Source: an uncultured Clostridia bacterium | GTDB lineage: Bacteria; Bacillota; Clostridia; Christensenellales; Borkfalkiaceae | Assembly (NCBI GenBank): GCA_934271275.1 | Contig: CAKQRD010000023.1 | Location: 1 to 26,070 of the forward strand | DNA: 26,070 nucleotides | Direction: 5' to 3' | Shown here: positions 14,843 to 23,600 of the stretch, piece after piece | Layout of the letters: each line of letters opens with the position of its first letter | How positions within the stretch are numbered: the stretch's first letter is position 1 | The notes under the pieces: generated by a model | Databases searched by the model: none | Told to the model about the DNA's origin: nothing | What the model saw: the letters and a program-made list of their open reading frames with translations, nothing else | Program-made: the position numbers and the translations under genes

Positions 14843-15841
14843 TTATTTTATATCCGTAAAAATCTTGTACGCTCCGCTCTTCGGAACGGAAACTCTGATG
14901 CTTCCGCAAACGTCGGTACGTAGAATATTCGCTTTCTCGTTCGCCTCTGAAATTCTTTTCAGCGTTTCGGTGGAAGGATGCCCGTAATAGTTCAACCCCA
15001 CGGAAATAACGGCGTTTTTCGGGCGCAAAACCCTTAAAAATTCCGCCGTGGTCGAATCGGAAGAGCCGTGATGCGCGACTTTCAGAAAGTCGATTTCATT
15101 AAGGCGCACTTCTCTTCCCGCCAGAGAGTAAACGCCCGCGGCGTAGTCCGAAAGCACGCGCTTTTCCGCGTTCTCGCCCGCGTCGCCCGTAAACAAAAAG
15201 CGCACGCCGAAAGCCTCTAAATAAATCACCGCGGAAATATCGTTCCTCTCCCTTTCGCTCGGAGTTGCGGTCGCGTTGAAATCGACGTACGCGCTGCTTT
15301 TCATACCCGCAGGTTCGGGCGATAAAAAGGTGAAAAAGAAGTTTTCGCCCTTAACAGTTTTATATTCGGAAGAAATTTCCGTTTCCGCTCCGCACTCGGT
15401 AAGCGCGGTCTTTGCCGCCGCAAACGCCGTAAACAGCTCGGCGCGCAGAACGAGCGGAATAAACGCTTTCTTCACGGGAAATTCCGCGATAATATCCGCC
15501 GCGCCGCCCGTATGGTCGGAATCCGCGTGGGTGAGAACGAGGTAGTCGAGGTCGTTTCTCCCCGAAGCCTTTATCGTTTCCGAAATTTTGCGGAAATTTC
15601 CCTCGTCCTTTTCTCCCGAGTCTATCAGGAGATTTTTGCCGTTCGGGAGGGCTACGTAAATCGAATCCCCCTCGCCAGCGTCTATAAACGTAACCGAGCA
15701 AAACGCTTCTTCGTGCAAAGAACTTTGCCCGTTGCTCATTTCCGTCGAATAAGTTTTGCAGGAAAACGACGCGCATATCGAAACGACCGAAGCAATCGCC
15801 GTAAAGCCCGCCGTCAATCTTTTGTAAAACCGCGATTTCAT
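14843..15841 (-). CDS. Exported metallo-beta-lactamase-fold hydrolase, ComEC C-terminal type
   Basis: 332 aa. An N-terminal hydrophobic stretch (about 8-28, ending near a Cys in SFSCKT) suggests export or membrane tethering, possibly as a lipoprotein. The rest matches the soluble metallo-hydrolase domain of ComEC/Rec2 proteins: TFIDAGEGDSIYV, the metal site HADSDHTGG, FTGDAGE, KVAHHGSS and a final YGHPS. It lacks the competence channel domain, so it is a stand-alone member; family members are thought to cleave phosphodiester bonds in nucleic acids or lipids, but the substrate here is unknown. Starts 6 bases after the patatin-like gene, with no strong ribosome site of its own, so coupled translation is likely. 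Confidence 0.85.
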   Translation of the reverse strand: MKSRFYKRLTAGFTAIASVVSICASFSCKTYSTEMSNGQSSLHEEAFCSVTFIDAGEGDSIYVALPNGKNLLIDSGEKDEGNFRKISETIKASGRNDLDYLVLTHADSDHTGGAADIIAEFPVKKAFIPLVLRAELFTAFAAAKTALTECGAETEISSEYKTVKGENFFFTFLSPEPAGMKSSAYVDFNATATPSERERNDISAVIYLEAFGVRFLFTGDAGENAEKRVLSDYAAGVYSLAGREVRLNEIDFLKVAHHGSSDSTTAEFLRVLRPKNAVISVGLNYYGHPSTETLKRISEANEKANILRTDVCGSIRVSVPKSGAYKIFTDIK

Positions 15842-15847
15842 CTTTCG

Positions 15848-16660
15848 TTACCGAACTTTTTCTCCTTTAAGTCGAGCTAAATCGGCTTTAATTTTCGGCA
15901 TTTTTTCTATCGCCGTGCGATAGCCTATCTCGTACATTTCGTCGCCCGCGTAAAAAGAAGTCGCGCGGAAGCCCGTCAGATCCGGCTTCAACGTCACGTC
16001 CGAAAAATCGTAACCCTTCTGCCACGGCTTTTCCACGCTCCCCTTGAACGTCGGAATAAGCTTTGAAATCATTCCGCTCTTTTCCTCGTGATTTTTAAGG
16101 TCTATCGCGATAACGTAGTCCGCGCCCATACCGCGCACGAGGTCTGCGGGAACGGAATTTGTGAACGCACCGTCCACGAACCGCTCGCCGCCTATAACGA
16201 CGGGCTTAAAAAACGGCGGCATTGCGGAAGAAGCGCAAAGAGCCTCTGCCACGCTGCCCGAATCGAACACTTTTTCTTCGCCCGTTTCCACGTTGGTGGC
16301 GACCGCCTTAAACGGCTTTTTCAGCTCCTCGAAGGAAAGCGAGCCGATATACCTGTCTATCACCCCGAACAGCCCCGAGGTACTCATATTTATCATAAAC
16401 AGGTTCTTTATTTCGTTAAAATCCACCCCGCGAAGCAGCTCCGTAATATCGGTGGAAGAATATCCGTCTGCAAAAAACGCGCCGAGAATACTGCCGATAC
16501 TCGTTCCCGCAAAGCAGTCGAAATAAATATCGTTTTCCTCGAACGCGCGCATCGCCCCGAGCTCCGCAAAGCCTTTCGCCCCGCCGGAGCCGAGCGCTAA
16601 TCCTGTTTTAATTTTTTTAGGTTCTTTTTTGATCCCGAAAAGCTTTGAAATAAAGCTCAT
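15848..16660 (-). CDS. Patatin-like phospholipase (RssA type)
   Basis: 270 aa, acyl hydrolase with a Ser-Asp dyad acting on membrane lipids. Seen: the oxyanion loop LALGSGGAKG, the nucleophile elbow GTSIGS (GxSxG) and the catalytic Asp in VDGAFTNSVP. The N-terminus (MSFISKLFGIKKEPKK) is basic and amphipathic, not a signal peptide, fitting a cytoplasmic or membrane-associated enzyme. The length agrees with bacterial RssA/YchK-like proteins. The ribosome site AGGAG overlaps the end of the upstream gene (9-base gap), so the two are co-expressed. With the glycerol-1-phosphate dehydrogenase downstream, the operon has a lipid theme (inference). Confidence 0.9.
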   Translation of the reverse strand: MSFISKLFGIKKEPKKIKTGLALGSGGAKGFAELGAMRAFEENDIYFDCFAGTSIGSILGAFFADGYSSTDITELLRGVDFNEIKNLFMINMSTSGLFGVIDRYIGSLSFEELKKPFKAVATNVETGEEKVFDSGSVAEALCASSAMPPFFKPVVIGGERFVDGAFTNSVPADLVRGMGADYVIAIDLKNHEEKSGMISKLIPTFKGSVEKPWQKGYDFSDVTLKPDLTGFRATSFYAGDEMYEIGYRTAIEKMPKIKADLARLKGEKVR

Positions 16661-16669
16661 TTTTTATTA

Positions 16670-17393
16670 TTACTCCTTTTTCTCCCCCGCGGTTTCCGAA
16701 GAATTTTCCGTAGCGTTCGCGCCGTTTCCCTCAGCGTTTCCCGCGGCGTTTCCGGCGGAGGAAGTCGCCGCTCTTTTTTTGCCCGAACGCGAAATCTTTA
16801 CGATAGTGAACACGAGAAGAATCAGCGCGAGCGCGAAAAGCGCGTATAAAATATAGTCGAGGGCTTTAAGCTCCCACACGCGAAGGCAGAACTCCGCAAG
16901 GGCGGAAATTATAAGCCCCGCGACGAGATTTCCCGCCGCGACGGGAAGCACCGCTTCTCTGAATTTAAGTCCTAAAAACACGGCTATCGCCGTACCCGTC
17001 CACACGCCCGTCATCGGGAGCGGTATCGCCACGAAGATAAACACGCCGAGCGCCTTATAAAACGTTTCCGAACGAGCGCGTTTTCTCTTTTTTTCGGTTT
17101 CTTTTTTAAGGGTTTCCGCCGCCTTATCCGCAAAGTAATTTTCTATTTTGCAGGCGAAGCCGTTTACGAATTTTATTTTCTTCAACAGTTTCAGCACGGG
17201 TATAAGCAAAAAGAAAACGGGTATGAACACGAGCGTCGAACCCGCGTACGAAAGCCCGAGAGCTTCTGAAAAGCCGAAGCCCGCGCCCCGCGCGAAAACT
17301 ATTCCGCCTTTAAGCTCTATGAGCGGCACGAACGACATTATAAGCGTCGCCCAGACGTCGTTTCCTATCGCGTTCCGTAAAAATTCTACCATA
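16670..17393 (-). CDS. COG2426/PF06695 small membrane protein ('small multidrug export' family)
   Basis: About 240 aa integral membrane protein. The family signature is visible: MSFVPLIELKGGIVFA near the N-terminus, and a second re-entrant-like segment, FVAIPLPMTGVWTGTAIAVFLGL. Five or so hydrophobic segments lie around a charged loop (ETEKKRKRAR). The family name refers to drug export, but no transport function is firmly established, and the fold is distantly related to DedA-type proteins. The last 35 residues are low-complexity Ala/Gly/Asn/Glu (AGNAAGNAEGNGANATEN). Start: ATG with GGAAGG just upstream; the alternative start 22 codons earlier lies upstream of the predicted transcription start and is rejected. 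First gene of the four-gene operon. Confidence 0.85.
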
Positions 17394-17429
17394 ATCCCTT
17401 CCGTTTGCTTTATTTTTTCGCTAAATATC

Positions 17430-17458
17430 AGTATAATGTAAACGGTAAAAAAAATCAA
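17430..17458 (-). promoter_or_regulatory. Promoter of the lipid-themed four-gene operon
   Basis: On the minus strand TTGATT (17453-17458), 17 bases, then TATACT (17430-17435). The gene's ATG is 36 bases downstream of the -10. The same interval must also contain the promoter for the divergent ttcA-like gene; TATAAT reads on the plus strand at 17432-17437 without a clear -35, so the two promoters overlap and may compete. Confidence 0.65.
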
Positions 17459-17489
17459 CCGAATAAACCGTAAAATTAAAGGGTATTTT

Positions 17490-18233
17490 ATGACTACTCA
17501 GAAAATGTTATCGGTCCTTCGCAAGGGCGTGGAAAAATACAAAATGATTAAGGCGGGCGACAAAATCGCCGTAGGCATTTCGGGCGGCAAAGACAGCATA
17601 ACGCTTTTTAAGCTCCTTGCCGAATACCGCCGTTTTTCTCCCGAGCCGTTCGAGCTTATGGGAATTTCCGTAGACCTCGGCTTTAACGGCAAGCGCGGCG
17701 ATTTTTCGCGTATAAAAGAGCTTGCGGACGGCTACGGCGTTCCTTATATCGTTGAAGAAACGGACATAGCGGAAGTAGTTTTTAACGTGAGAAAGGAAAA
17801 AAGTCCGTGCGCTTTATGCTCCAAAATGCGTAAAGGCGCGCTGTACGACGCGGCAAAGCGCGAGGGCTGCAACAAGGCGGCTTTGGGGCATCATTCGGAC
17901 GACCTTATAGACACCTTTCTTCTCTCGCTTTTTTACGAGGGAAGGCTTTCCGCCTTCGCGCCGAAAAGCTATCTCGACCGTACGGGGATAACCCTTATCC
18001 GCCCTATGATTATGCTGCGCGAAGCGGATATAATTTCGTATTCCAAAGACCTGCCCGTAACGAAGAGCTGTTGCCCAGCGAACGACGTTACAAAGCGGCA
18101 GTTCGTTAAGGACGCCGCGCGGGAGATTTCCAAAACCGTGCCTAACGTGCGCGAAATGATTTACACCGCGCTCACCCACCCCGAACGCTATAACCTCTTC
18201 GATAAGTTTGAAAAAGAGGTCGATTTATTTTAG
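17490..18233 (+). CDS. ttcA: TtcA-family tRNA 2-thiolation ATPase
   Basis: 247 aa cytoplasmic PP-loop ATPase. TtcA activates cytidine 32 of some tRNAs by adenylation and inserts sulfur, using an iron-sulfur cluster. Seen: the PP-loop SGGKDS (31-36), a CxxC pair in PCALCSKMRKG (about 108), ALGHHSDDLIDTF, RPMIM and a further cysteine pair in TKSCCP that could supply the third cluster ligand. Size fits short TtcA-like proteins of Clostridia; a TilS or CTU1-type role is less likely because lysidine-synthase domains are absent. A ribosome site AAAGGG precedes the ATG by 7 bases. Its last 9 bases overlap the end of the convergent flippase gene. Confidence 0.85.
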   Translation: MTTQKMLSVLRKGVEKYKMIKAGDKIAVGISGGKDSITLFKLLAEYRRFSPEPFELMGISVDLGFNGKRGDFSRIKELADGYGVPYIVEETDIAEVVFNVRKEKSPCALCSKMRKGALYDAAKREGCNKAALGHHSDDLIDTFLLSLFYEGRLSAFAPKSYLDRTGITLIRPMIMLREADIISYSKDLPVTKSCCPANDVTKRQFVKDAAREISKTVPNVREMIYTALTHPERYNLFDKFEKEVDLF

Positions 18234-19337
18234 TCCGTGCGGTTCGGATTTATCGTTTTGTGAATTTTCGGTCGAAACGGCTCCGACCGATTTTCTTTTG
18301 GCAAAAAGCGCGAACGGAACGACGACGGCTTCTAAAAGCGTGGGGAGGTAATAAGAACCCGCGCGCCAGAGAACGAGAACGGAGCCGAGCGCGGGATTAT
18401 CAAGCACGAAAGAGTATACGAGCGAAAAGGTAACTTCCGCCGTGCCAACCCCGCCCGGCACGGGTATCACGTTAGTAATATACGCGGCGGCGACGTTTAA
18501 GGTGTAAAACACGAACGCTTTGTCGAAGGAAAAGGCTTCGCCCGAAAAAACGAGGTAAGAAAAATACTGAACGCTTCCGAACACGAGCATAAACGCGCCG
18601 TAGCACAGCACGGCGGGAATATAGCGGTAAAAGCTTTTATATATCGCGAGCGTTTCTTTTCTGTACCGCGCAAACCATTCGGTTTTTTGTCCGATATACT
18701 CCTCCCTGTCCTGAATTTTTTTGAATTTATACAGTATTTTCGACCGGATTTTAAGGCAAAATTCCTGCAACCTTTTATTGAACGACAACAAAAGTATCGC
18801 GCCGAGAACGACCGCGTGAAAGGAAAAGCCTATCGCTATAACCACCCACGTTTTTATAGTCGTTTCTTCCACGGTGAAGGAAGTACCCGTACAAAGAAGA
18901 GTAACGGCAAGAACGAAATATACGGCGGTAGACGTGGTGCTGTATATAATCTGACACTTTATAAGCCCCGTAACCGATTCCTCCGCGCTTATACCCGTAA
19001 GGCATTTGTAATACGCCATAATCGGGAAATGCCCGCTTTTTAATGGCGTAACGTTAGAACCGAGGTTGCCCGCAAGGGTGTTCATAACGCATTTTCGGTA
19101 CGGCATTTTATCCGAAACGGTGCGGTAAACGAAAAAATCGGTCGCGGCGTAAAGAAGAAGCGAAAAGAGGAAAAAACAAAGAACGAGAAAACAGTCGCCG
19201 AAGCCGACCTTTTTGAGAGCTTCTGCGGTGACGATATTACTGCGCGTAAGATAAAACGCGGCGAGCGCGAAGGTAGCCAGCGTTATACAAACGTTTACGA
19301 TAAGTTTTTTCTTGTTCCTTTTCTGCATAATTTTCAT
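18225..19337 (-). CDS. LPG-synthase-TM-type membrane flippase (PF03706)
   Basis: 370 aa with about eight transmembrane helices. It matches the membrane half of MprF-like proteins (flippase domain): AGNLGSNVTPLKSGHFP near residue 90 and the family hallmark NVIPVPGGVGTAE near residue 290. The C-terminal GNAT-like domain that makes lysyl-phosphatidylglycerol is absent, so it probably moves a lipid or lipid-linked molecule rather than synthesising one. The N-terminus is basic (MKIMQKRNKKK). Start is uncertain: AAGGA is 15 bases away, and a second in-frame ATG lies three codons on. Lies 49 bases after the ABC permease and may be the last gene of that cluster. Confidence 0.85.
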   Translation of the reverse strand: MKIMQKRNKKKLIVNVCITLATFALAAFYLTRSNIVTAEALKKVGFGDCFLVLCFFLFSLLLYAATDFFVYRTVSDKMPYRKCVMNTLAGNLGSNVTPLKSGHFPIMAYYKCLTGISAEESVTGLIKCQIIYSTTSTAVYFVLAVTLLCTGTSFTVEETTIKTWVVIAIGFSFHAVVLGAILLLSFNKRLQEFCLKIRSKILYKFKKIQDREEYIGQKTEWFARYRKETLAIYKSFYRYIPAVLCYGAFMLVFGSVQYFSYLVFSGEAFSFDKAFVFYTLNVAAAYITNVIPVPGGVGTAEVTFSLVYSFVLDNPALGSVLVLWRAGSYYLPTLLEAVVVPFALFAKRKSVGAVSTENSQNDKSEPHGLK

Positions 19338-19386
19338 ACGGCGACCGAAAAATCCTTATGAATTTCAGCCGCCGCCTTTTTACCTT

Positions 19387-20985
19387 CTATTTGTCTATCT
19401 TTTTTAGCAGAAGCTTTTCTCCCTTTTCCTCTATTATCATATAGCAAGCTATCGCGAGTATCAGCGCGAAAGCCGCCGTAATCAGCAGGAACAACCGCAC
19501 GGAAAAGCCCGCTTCGAGAATTTTCGTCGCGGAAAACGCGTATATTCCGGTCAGAACGAATGCAGCTATCATCGTAACGAACACTGAAGCCGATTGCTTG
19601 ACGACCTGATTTTCGTTATCCCAGTTCATTTTCGGGAGCAGAATGTTCACGAGAAGCCCGCTCGCCGAAGCAAACGCCGTAACGCTTAAACCGTTAAGGA
19701 GCAATAAAAGTATATCGGCTATTTCGTAAGAAAGCCCTATCCCTATAACGAGCGAGGAAACGACCGCCGAAATCGCAAAAATTATAAAGCAGAGCAGCAT
19801 TTTCGCGTTGAACAGCGAGTTAAGCCTTACGGGCATCGTTCTTATCGCCCAAAAAGAGTTGCCCTCCAGGGAAATCGAACACGAGGTCGAGGGCGCAAGA
19901 ACGTACGAAAACGCGAATATCGCGGGCGCAAACGCCGTAAAAGTCGCGCTTGCCGCAACCACCTCGGGAACTTCTTCCGCCAGAATCCGTATGACAACTA
20001 CAAAGCCTATCGCTACGACTATCGAAATAATCGCGCCCATCAGGCAGTTTATAACGTACATAGGGCAGGAAAAGAACTTGCTTCTTTCCCGCGAGAGAAG
20101 CGCGGCAAAGGTGCTTTTCCCTTTATAATTGCCGAGTCTGAACTTTTTATTCGTGCGTTTTGCCGTGACGACGATATTGAGCTTTTTATACGTAAGGCAC
20201 ACGAACCCTGTCACCGCGAAAAGCGAAACGAGGTTTATCCCCGCGAAAATAAGCGAGTATTTTATATCCGTCATTCCCTTTATCGCGAGCGGCGTTAAAA
20301 AGTAGAGTTTGGTAACGACGCCGTTTTCGAGAGCCGACGTGCCTCCCTCGCTTCCCTCTAAACCCGAAAAGAACGAAAGCGCGAATATCCCCACGAACAC
20401 GAGCGCGAAAACTATCGTCTGTATAATATTTTTCTTTCTGAAAAACGAGCCGATGACCGAAGCGAGCGTTCCGATAATCACCGAAATCGCAAGCGTTATC
20501 ATACTCGCGAATATCGCGAAAATTATTATCGCAAGAATTGCCGCACCGTCCAAAACGCCGCCGAAAGCCGCGTAATTCGCCGCGGCGGGTATTGTGAACA
20601 GCAACGTGAACGCCACGTCCGCAAGGTACATATAAAAAAGCTTTGAAAGCACTATCGCGGAGCTTTTTATCGGCATCGAGGACAGCATATCGTAGTCCTT
20701 ATAGCCGTATAAAACCGTACCCGTAGAAAAGAACGAGAACATAAACGAAGCTATCGCGGAAAGTGCCGTCATATAAGGAAGAAGCACGACGAGCTTTCCT
20801 TCCGCCGCAAGCCCCTTGCCGAACAGCCGCGAATAATAATACCCGCAAAAGCCTATGCATGCGGCAAGAAACAAAGCGTATCCGAGAAACGCCGCGCCGC
20901 TTGTTTTCGCGGCTTTTTTGCCGCGCTTTCCGCCGCGGAACATTCCTATAAAATTTATCTTTACGAGGTTAAAAAAGTTTTTCAT
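19387..20985 (-). CDS. ABC transporter permease, 12-helix ABC-2-like type
   Basis: 532 aa, about twelve hydrophobic helices in two halves, with a basic N-terminal cytoplasmic segment (MFRGGKRGKKAAK). The cytoplasmic motif KDYDMLSSMPIKSSAIVLSK after the second helix pair resembles exporters in which one long permease pairs with a separate ATPase. No substrate-binding domain. Starts 5 bases after the ATPase gene ends, so they form one transporter. Substrate unknown; Na+ efflux, antimicrobial-peptide or cell-envelope export are all possible. Confidence 0.82.
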   Translation of the reverse strand: MKNFFNLVKINFIGMFRGGKRGKKAAKTSGAAFLGYALFLAACIGFCGYYYSRLFGKGLAAEGKLVVLLPYMTALSAIASFMFSFFSTGTVLYGYKDYDMLSSMPIKSSAIVLSKLFYMYLADVAFTLLFTIPAAANYAAFGGVLDGAAILAIIIFAIFASMITLAISVIIGTLASVIGSFFRKKNIIQTIVFALVFVGIFALSFFSGLEGSEGGTSALENGVVTKLYFLTPLAIKGMTDIKYSLIFAGINLVSLFAVTGFVCLTYKKLNIVVTAKRTNKKFRLGNYKGKSTFAALLSRERSKFFSCPMYVINCLMGAIISIVVAIGFVVVIRILAEEVPEVVAASATFTAFAPAIFAFSYVLAPSTSCSISLEGNSFWAIRTMPVRLNSLFNAKMLLCFIIFAISAVVSSLVIGIGLSYEIADILLLLLNGLSVTAFASASGLLVNILLPKMNWDNENQVVKQSASVFVTMIAAFVLTGIYAFSATKILEAGFSVRLFLLITAAFALILAIACYMIIEEKGEKLLLKKIDK

Positions 20986-20990
20986 TTCTT

Positions 20991-21869
20991 TTAATCCCCG
21001 CGCGTTTTATCGGCGTTATCCGTTTTATCGTCGTCAAAGAAGTCCGCGCTTTCGCTATGAGAAGAAGCCGCCGCGCCCGCTTCGGAATTTGCCGCGCCGA
21101 AAGCCGCTCCCGACGCGGAGAATGCGCCCGAAGAGCCGTAAAAAGCCGAACCCGCAGAGCCGTTTTCGCCCTCTATTTCGAGGAAGATACTCTCCAAACT
21201 CTTGTCGCCGACGATTTCTTTCATAGTGCCTTCCGCAACGAGCCTGCCTTTCTTTATGATGCCGACTCTGTCGCACAGTTTTTCGGCGACCTCCAAAACG
21301 TGAGTGGAAAAGAATATCGCGCCGCCCGCCTCGCACACGCCGCGCATAATCTCTTTCAGCTTGTGCGAAGCTATGGGATCGAGACCTACGAACGGCTCGT
21401 CCAGAACGAGGAGCTTGGGATTATGTACCAGCGCGGAAATTATGACGAGCTTTTGCTTCATTCCGTGCGAATAAGAACCGATAAGGTCGCCGAGGTTTGC
21501 TGTCAGCTCGAACTCCGCGGCGTATCTTTTTATTCTTTCGTTCCTCTCCTCTTTGCCGACTTTAAAAACGTCGCACACAAAATTGAGATATTGTATACCC
21601 GTCAGGTGGTCGTAAATATCGGGGTTATCGGGAACGTAAGCGATAACGCTTTTCGCCCCGAGCGGATCGTTCTTAACCGAAATTCCGTCAACGCGGATTT
21701 CCCCTTCGTCAAAGCCCGTCGCCCCGACGACAGCCTTTATGGTGGTGGATTTTCCCGCGCCGTTATGACCGATAAAGCCGTAAATTTCGCCGTTCTCCAC
21801 GGTCAGCGAAAGGTTATCCACGGCTACGAAATTGCCGTATTTTTTGGTAAAGTTTTTAATTTCGAGCAT
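20991..21869 (-). CDS. ABC transporter ATP-binding protein with a low-complexity tail
   Basis: 292 aa. Powers the neighbouring permease. Seen: Walker A GHNGAGKST (34-42), Q-loop region AYVPDNPDIYDHLTG, the signature SYSHGMKQKL (a variant of LSGGQ), Walker B LLVLDEPFVGLDP and the H-loop FFSTHVLE. The conserved domain ends near residue 232. The last 60 residues are Gly/Ala/Ser-rich then acidic (SESADFFDDDK), an unusual extension. The ATG is preceded by AAAGGAG at 6 bases. Confidence 0.92.
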   Translation of the reverse strand: MLEIKNFTKKYGNFVAVDNLSLTVENGEIYGFIGHNGAGKSTTIKAVVGATGFDEGEIRVDGISVKNDPLGAKSVIAYVPDNPDIYDHLTGIQYLNFVCDVFKVGKEERNERIKRYAAEFELTANLGDLIGSYSHGMKQKLVIISALVHNPKLLVLDEPFVGLDPIASHKLKEIMRGVCEAGGAIFFSTHVLEVAEKLCDRVGIIKKGRLVAEGTMKEIVGDKSLESIFLEIEGENGSAGSAFYGSSGAFSASGAAFGAANSEAGAAASSHSESADFFDDDKTDNADKTRGD

Positions 21870-21901
21870 TATATTACTCCTTTAAGTTTTTCCTTTTTTT
21901 T

Positions 21902-22936
21902 TCAGGAAGTCGCAAGACCTGCCTTTTTTCTTCTTTTACGCGCTTGCTTTAACGGGTTTTCGGGCGTTTCGGACTTTTCCGTCGCGATTTTCCCTCGTTC
22001 CGCCGTCCTTTCCCTCTTTGCGCGAGTATGCTTGTTTTTCTCGGTTTCCTCTTTTTGGGCGGTCACCGCTCTCTTCCCGTCGTTCCCGCCGTTGCCGTTT
22101 TCATCGGCTTTTACGCCCGTTTTCACGCTTTCGCCGCCCGAAAAAGCGAGCTTTTGCCGCTCATATGTGCGCATACATATAAACGCGCCGAAATACAGCC
22201 CCGTCATAGCGATGTATGCCCATAAAATGAATACGATTACCGCGGCAAGACTTCCGTAAAAGGCGTTGTAGGAATTGAAAAACCTTAAATATATCGTAAA
22301 ACCTATCGTTCCCGAAACTATCGCGAACAACGCGATAAAGCTGCCGAACGCAAGAGCGGAAAACCCGAGTTTTACGGGCGCGATGAATTTGTTCAACAGA
22401 ATTATGATGACGTACGCCGCCGCCACTATACCCGAAAAGGCGAGCGAAAGTATCGGCAGGCTTTCCCCCGCGAAGTCGGAAGCGGGAAAAATCATATCCT
22501 TGAACGCCACCGCGAACGCCGCGCCGAGAAAGACGAAAAACAGCACGCACAGCGCGAAAATCGCCCATAATCTGCGAACTATTCCGTTTCTCCTTCGCGC
22601 GCCGCTTTCCGCGTACAGAAATTCGCCGTCTTTGCTCATCTGATTAAGGAGCGCCGAACCCGAAAACAACACGGTCGCGACGAAAAAGACCGTCGCGCCT
22701 TTCGACGCGTTTTTTGCGACGCCGAGTACCGTTTCCCCCGCCGTGCGGAATTCTTCAGGCAGAAAACCTATCGCCTTGTCCGCAATATCCACGCCGAACA
22801 CCGCGAACGCGGCTATTAAAAGGAACGCCACGGGAAGAAGCGCGGTGAGAAAATAGAACACCCACGCCGCCGATACGGTAGTTACGCGTTTTTCCTTTAA
22901 TGCGGCAAAAAAGCCTTTACGAACGTTATTTTCCAT
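21902..22936 (-). CDS. YihY/BrkB-family inner membrane protein
   Basis: 344 aa, six hydrophobic helices matching the PF03631 family (once called ribonuclease BN, now of unknown function): AAWVFYFLTALLPVAFLLI near the N-terminus and WAYIAMTGLYFGAFICMRTYER at the end of the membrane part. After about residue 265 a highly charged, hydrophilic tail of nearly 80 residues follows (KRERTAERGKIATEKSETPE then a basic end). No clear ribosome site precedes the ATG, and no later in-frame Met would keep the first helix. First gene of the membrane cluster, 32 bases before the ABC ATPase. Confidence 0.85.
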   Translation of the reverse strand: MENNVRKGFFAALKEKRVTTVSAAWVFYFLTALLPVAFLLIAAFAVFGVDIADKAIGFLPEEFRTAGETVLGVAKNASKGATVFFVATVLFSGSALLNQMSKDGEFLYAESGARRRNGIVRRLWAIFALCVLFFVFLGAAFAVAFKDMIFPASDFAGESLPILSLAFSGIVAAAYVIIILLNKFIAPVKLGFSALAFGSFIALFAIVSGTIGFTIYLRFFNSYNAFYGSLAAVIVFILWAYIAMTGLYFGAFICMRTYERQKLAFSGGESVKTGVKADENGNGGNDGKRAVTAQKEETEKNKHTRAKRERTAERGKIATEKSETPENPLKQARKRRKKAGLATS

Positions 22937-23044
22937 AAAGACAGTGTGCCGCTTGCGCGATTATTTATGCGCGATAAGCTTACGAAAAGCCCGCGCAAAC
23001 GCACGTTCCGTCACCTCGTCGCACTTGAATTTATACGCCGAGTC

Positions 23045-23130
23045 TGACGGACTTACGAAAAATCTCCGCTCAAAAGTAACTTTTGAGATTCTTCGCGGGG
23101 GCGTCTTCATAAGCCCGTCTCAGAATGACA
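23045..23130. repeat. Unit A, copy 2: 5'-truncated 'CTCAGAATGAC' element
   Basis: Begins at TGACGGACTTACGAA, holds an AAATCT / AGATTC inner stem with an additional CAAAAGT/ACTTTTG hairpin, and ends in the intact CTCAGAATGACA. The left terminal arm is missing. The stretch 22937-23221 around it has no credible gene. Confidence 0.8.
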
Positions 23131-23221
23131 AGCCCTCTATCGTCTTGTCTCTCTCCGTCGCCTTGTCTCTCGTCTTCGCCCGTAAAGATATAAGCCCGTC
23201 AAGAACGTTTGCGGATAAAAT

Positions 23222-23581
23222 CTATTTCAATAAATCTTCTTTTAACGCGAGGATATTCGCGCAAGCCGTGCAGGCGGGGCAATCGCAATACTTCGCGCCG
23301 CTTCGTTTAAGCTCTTCCGCGTGCGCCTTAAAGCCCGCCGCTTTATCCCCGAAAAGCTTTGCGCAGAGCGGCGAATTGACGAATTCCAGAAGCTCGTCCA
23401 CCGTTTCCAGATCCTCTTCGAGTTCTTTTATATAGCTTGCGGTTTCCGCTTTTTCGTTATCCGTTCCGAGCGATAAAAGCCACTTTTCCGCCGCCGCCTT
23501 CGCTTCCTTACACACAGAGTCCGCCGCAATCAGCTTTTCGGTTTCTTCCTTCGCCGTTTTAATCGCTTCGTTTTTAGTCAT
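23222..23581 (-). CDS. Small clostridial CxCxxCxxC protein (often mislabelled 'Hsp90')
   Basis: 119 aa, mostly alpha-helical and acidic, with no signal peptide. The N-terminal half is rich in Lys/Glu/Ala (MTKNEAIKTAKEETEKLIAA); a helix pair KELEEDLETVDELLEFV follows; the C-terminus carries KYCDCPACTACANIL, a four-cysteine cluster able to bind zinc or iron. From memory, homologues are common in Lachnospiraceae and relatives, and some databases call them 'molecular chaperone Hsp90'; no Hsp90 ATPase motif exists here. Function unknown. AGAGGT lies 7 bases before the ATG, and a good promoter precedes it. Confidence 0.8.
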   Translation of the reverse strand: MTKNEAIKTAKEETEKLIAADSVCKEAKAAAEKWLLSLGTDNEKAETASYIKELEEDLETVDELLEFVNSPLCAKLFGDKAAGFKAHAEELKRSGAKYCDCPACTACANILALKEDLLK

Positions 23582-23600
23582 AATAATTACCTCTTTAAAT

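Noticed and set aside
13578..14909. Longer N-terminus for the glycerol-1-phosphate dehydrogenase.
   Set aside because: The extra 28 residues overlap the preceding gene's end and the proper ribosome site favours the MFDLEEL start.
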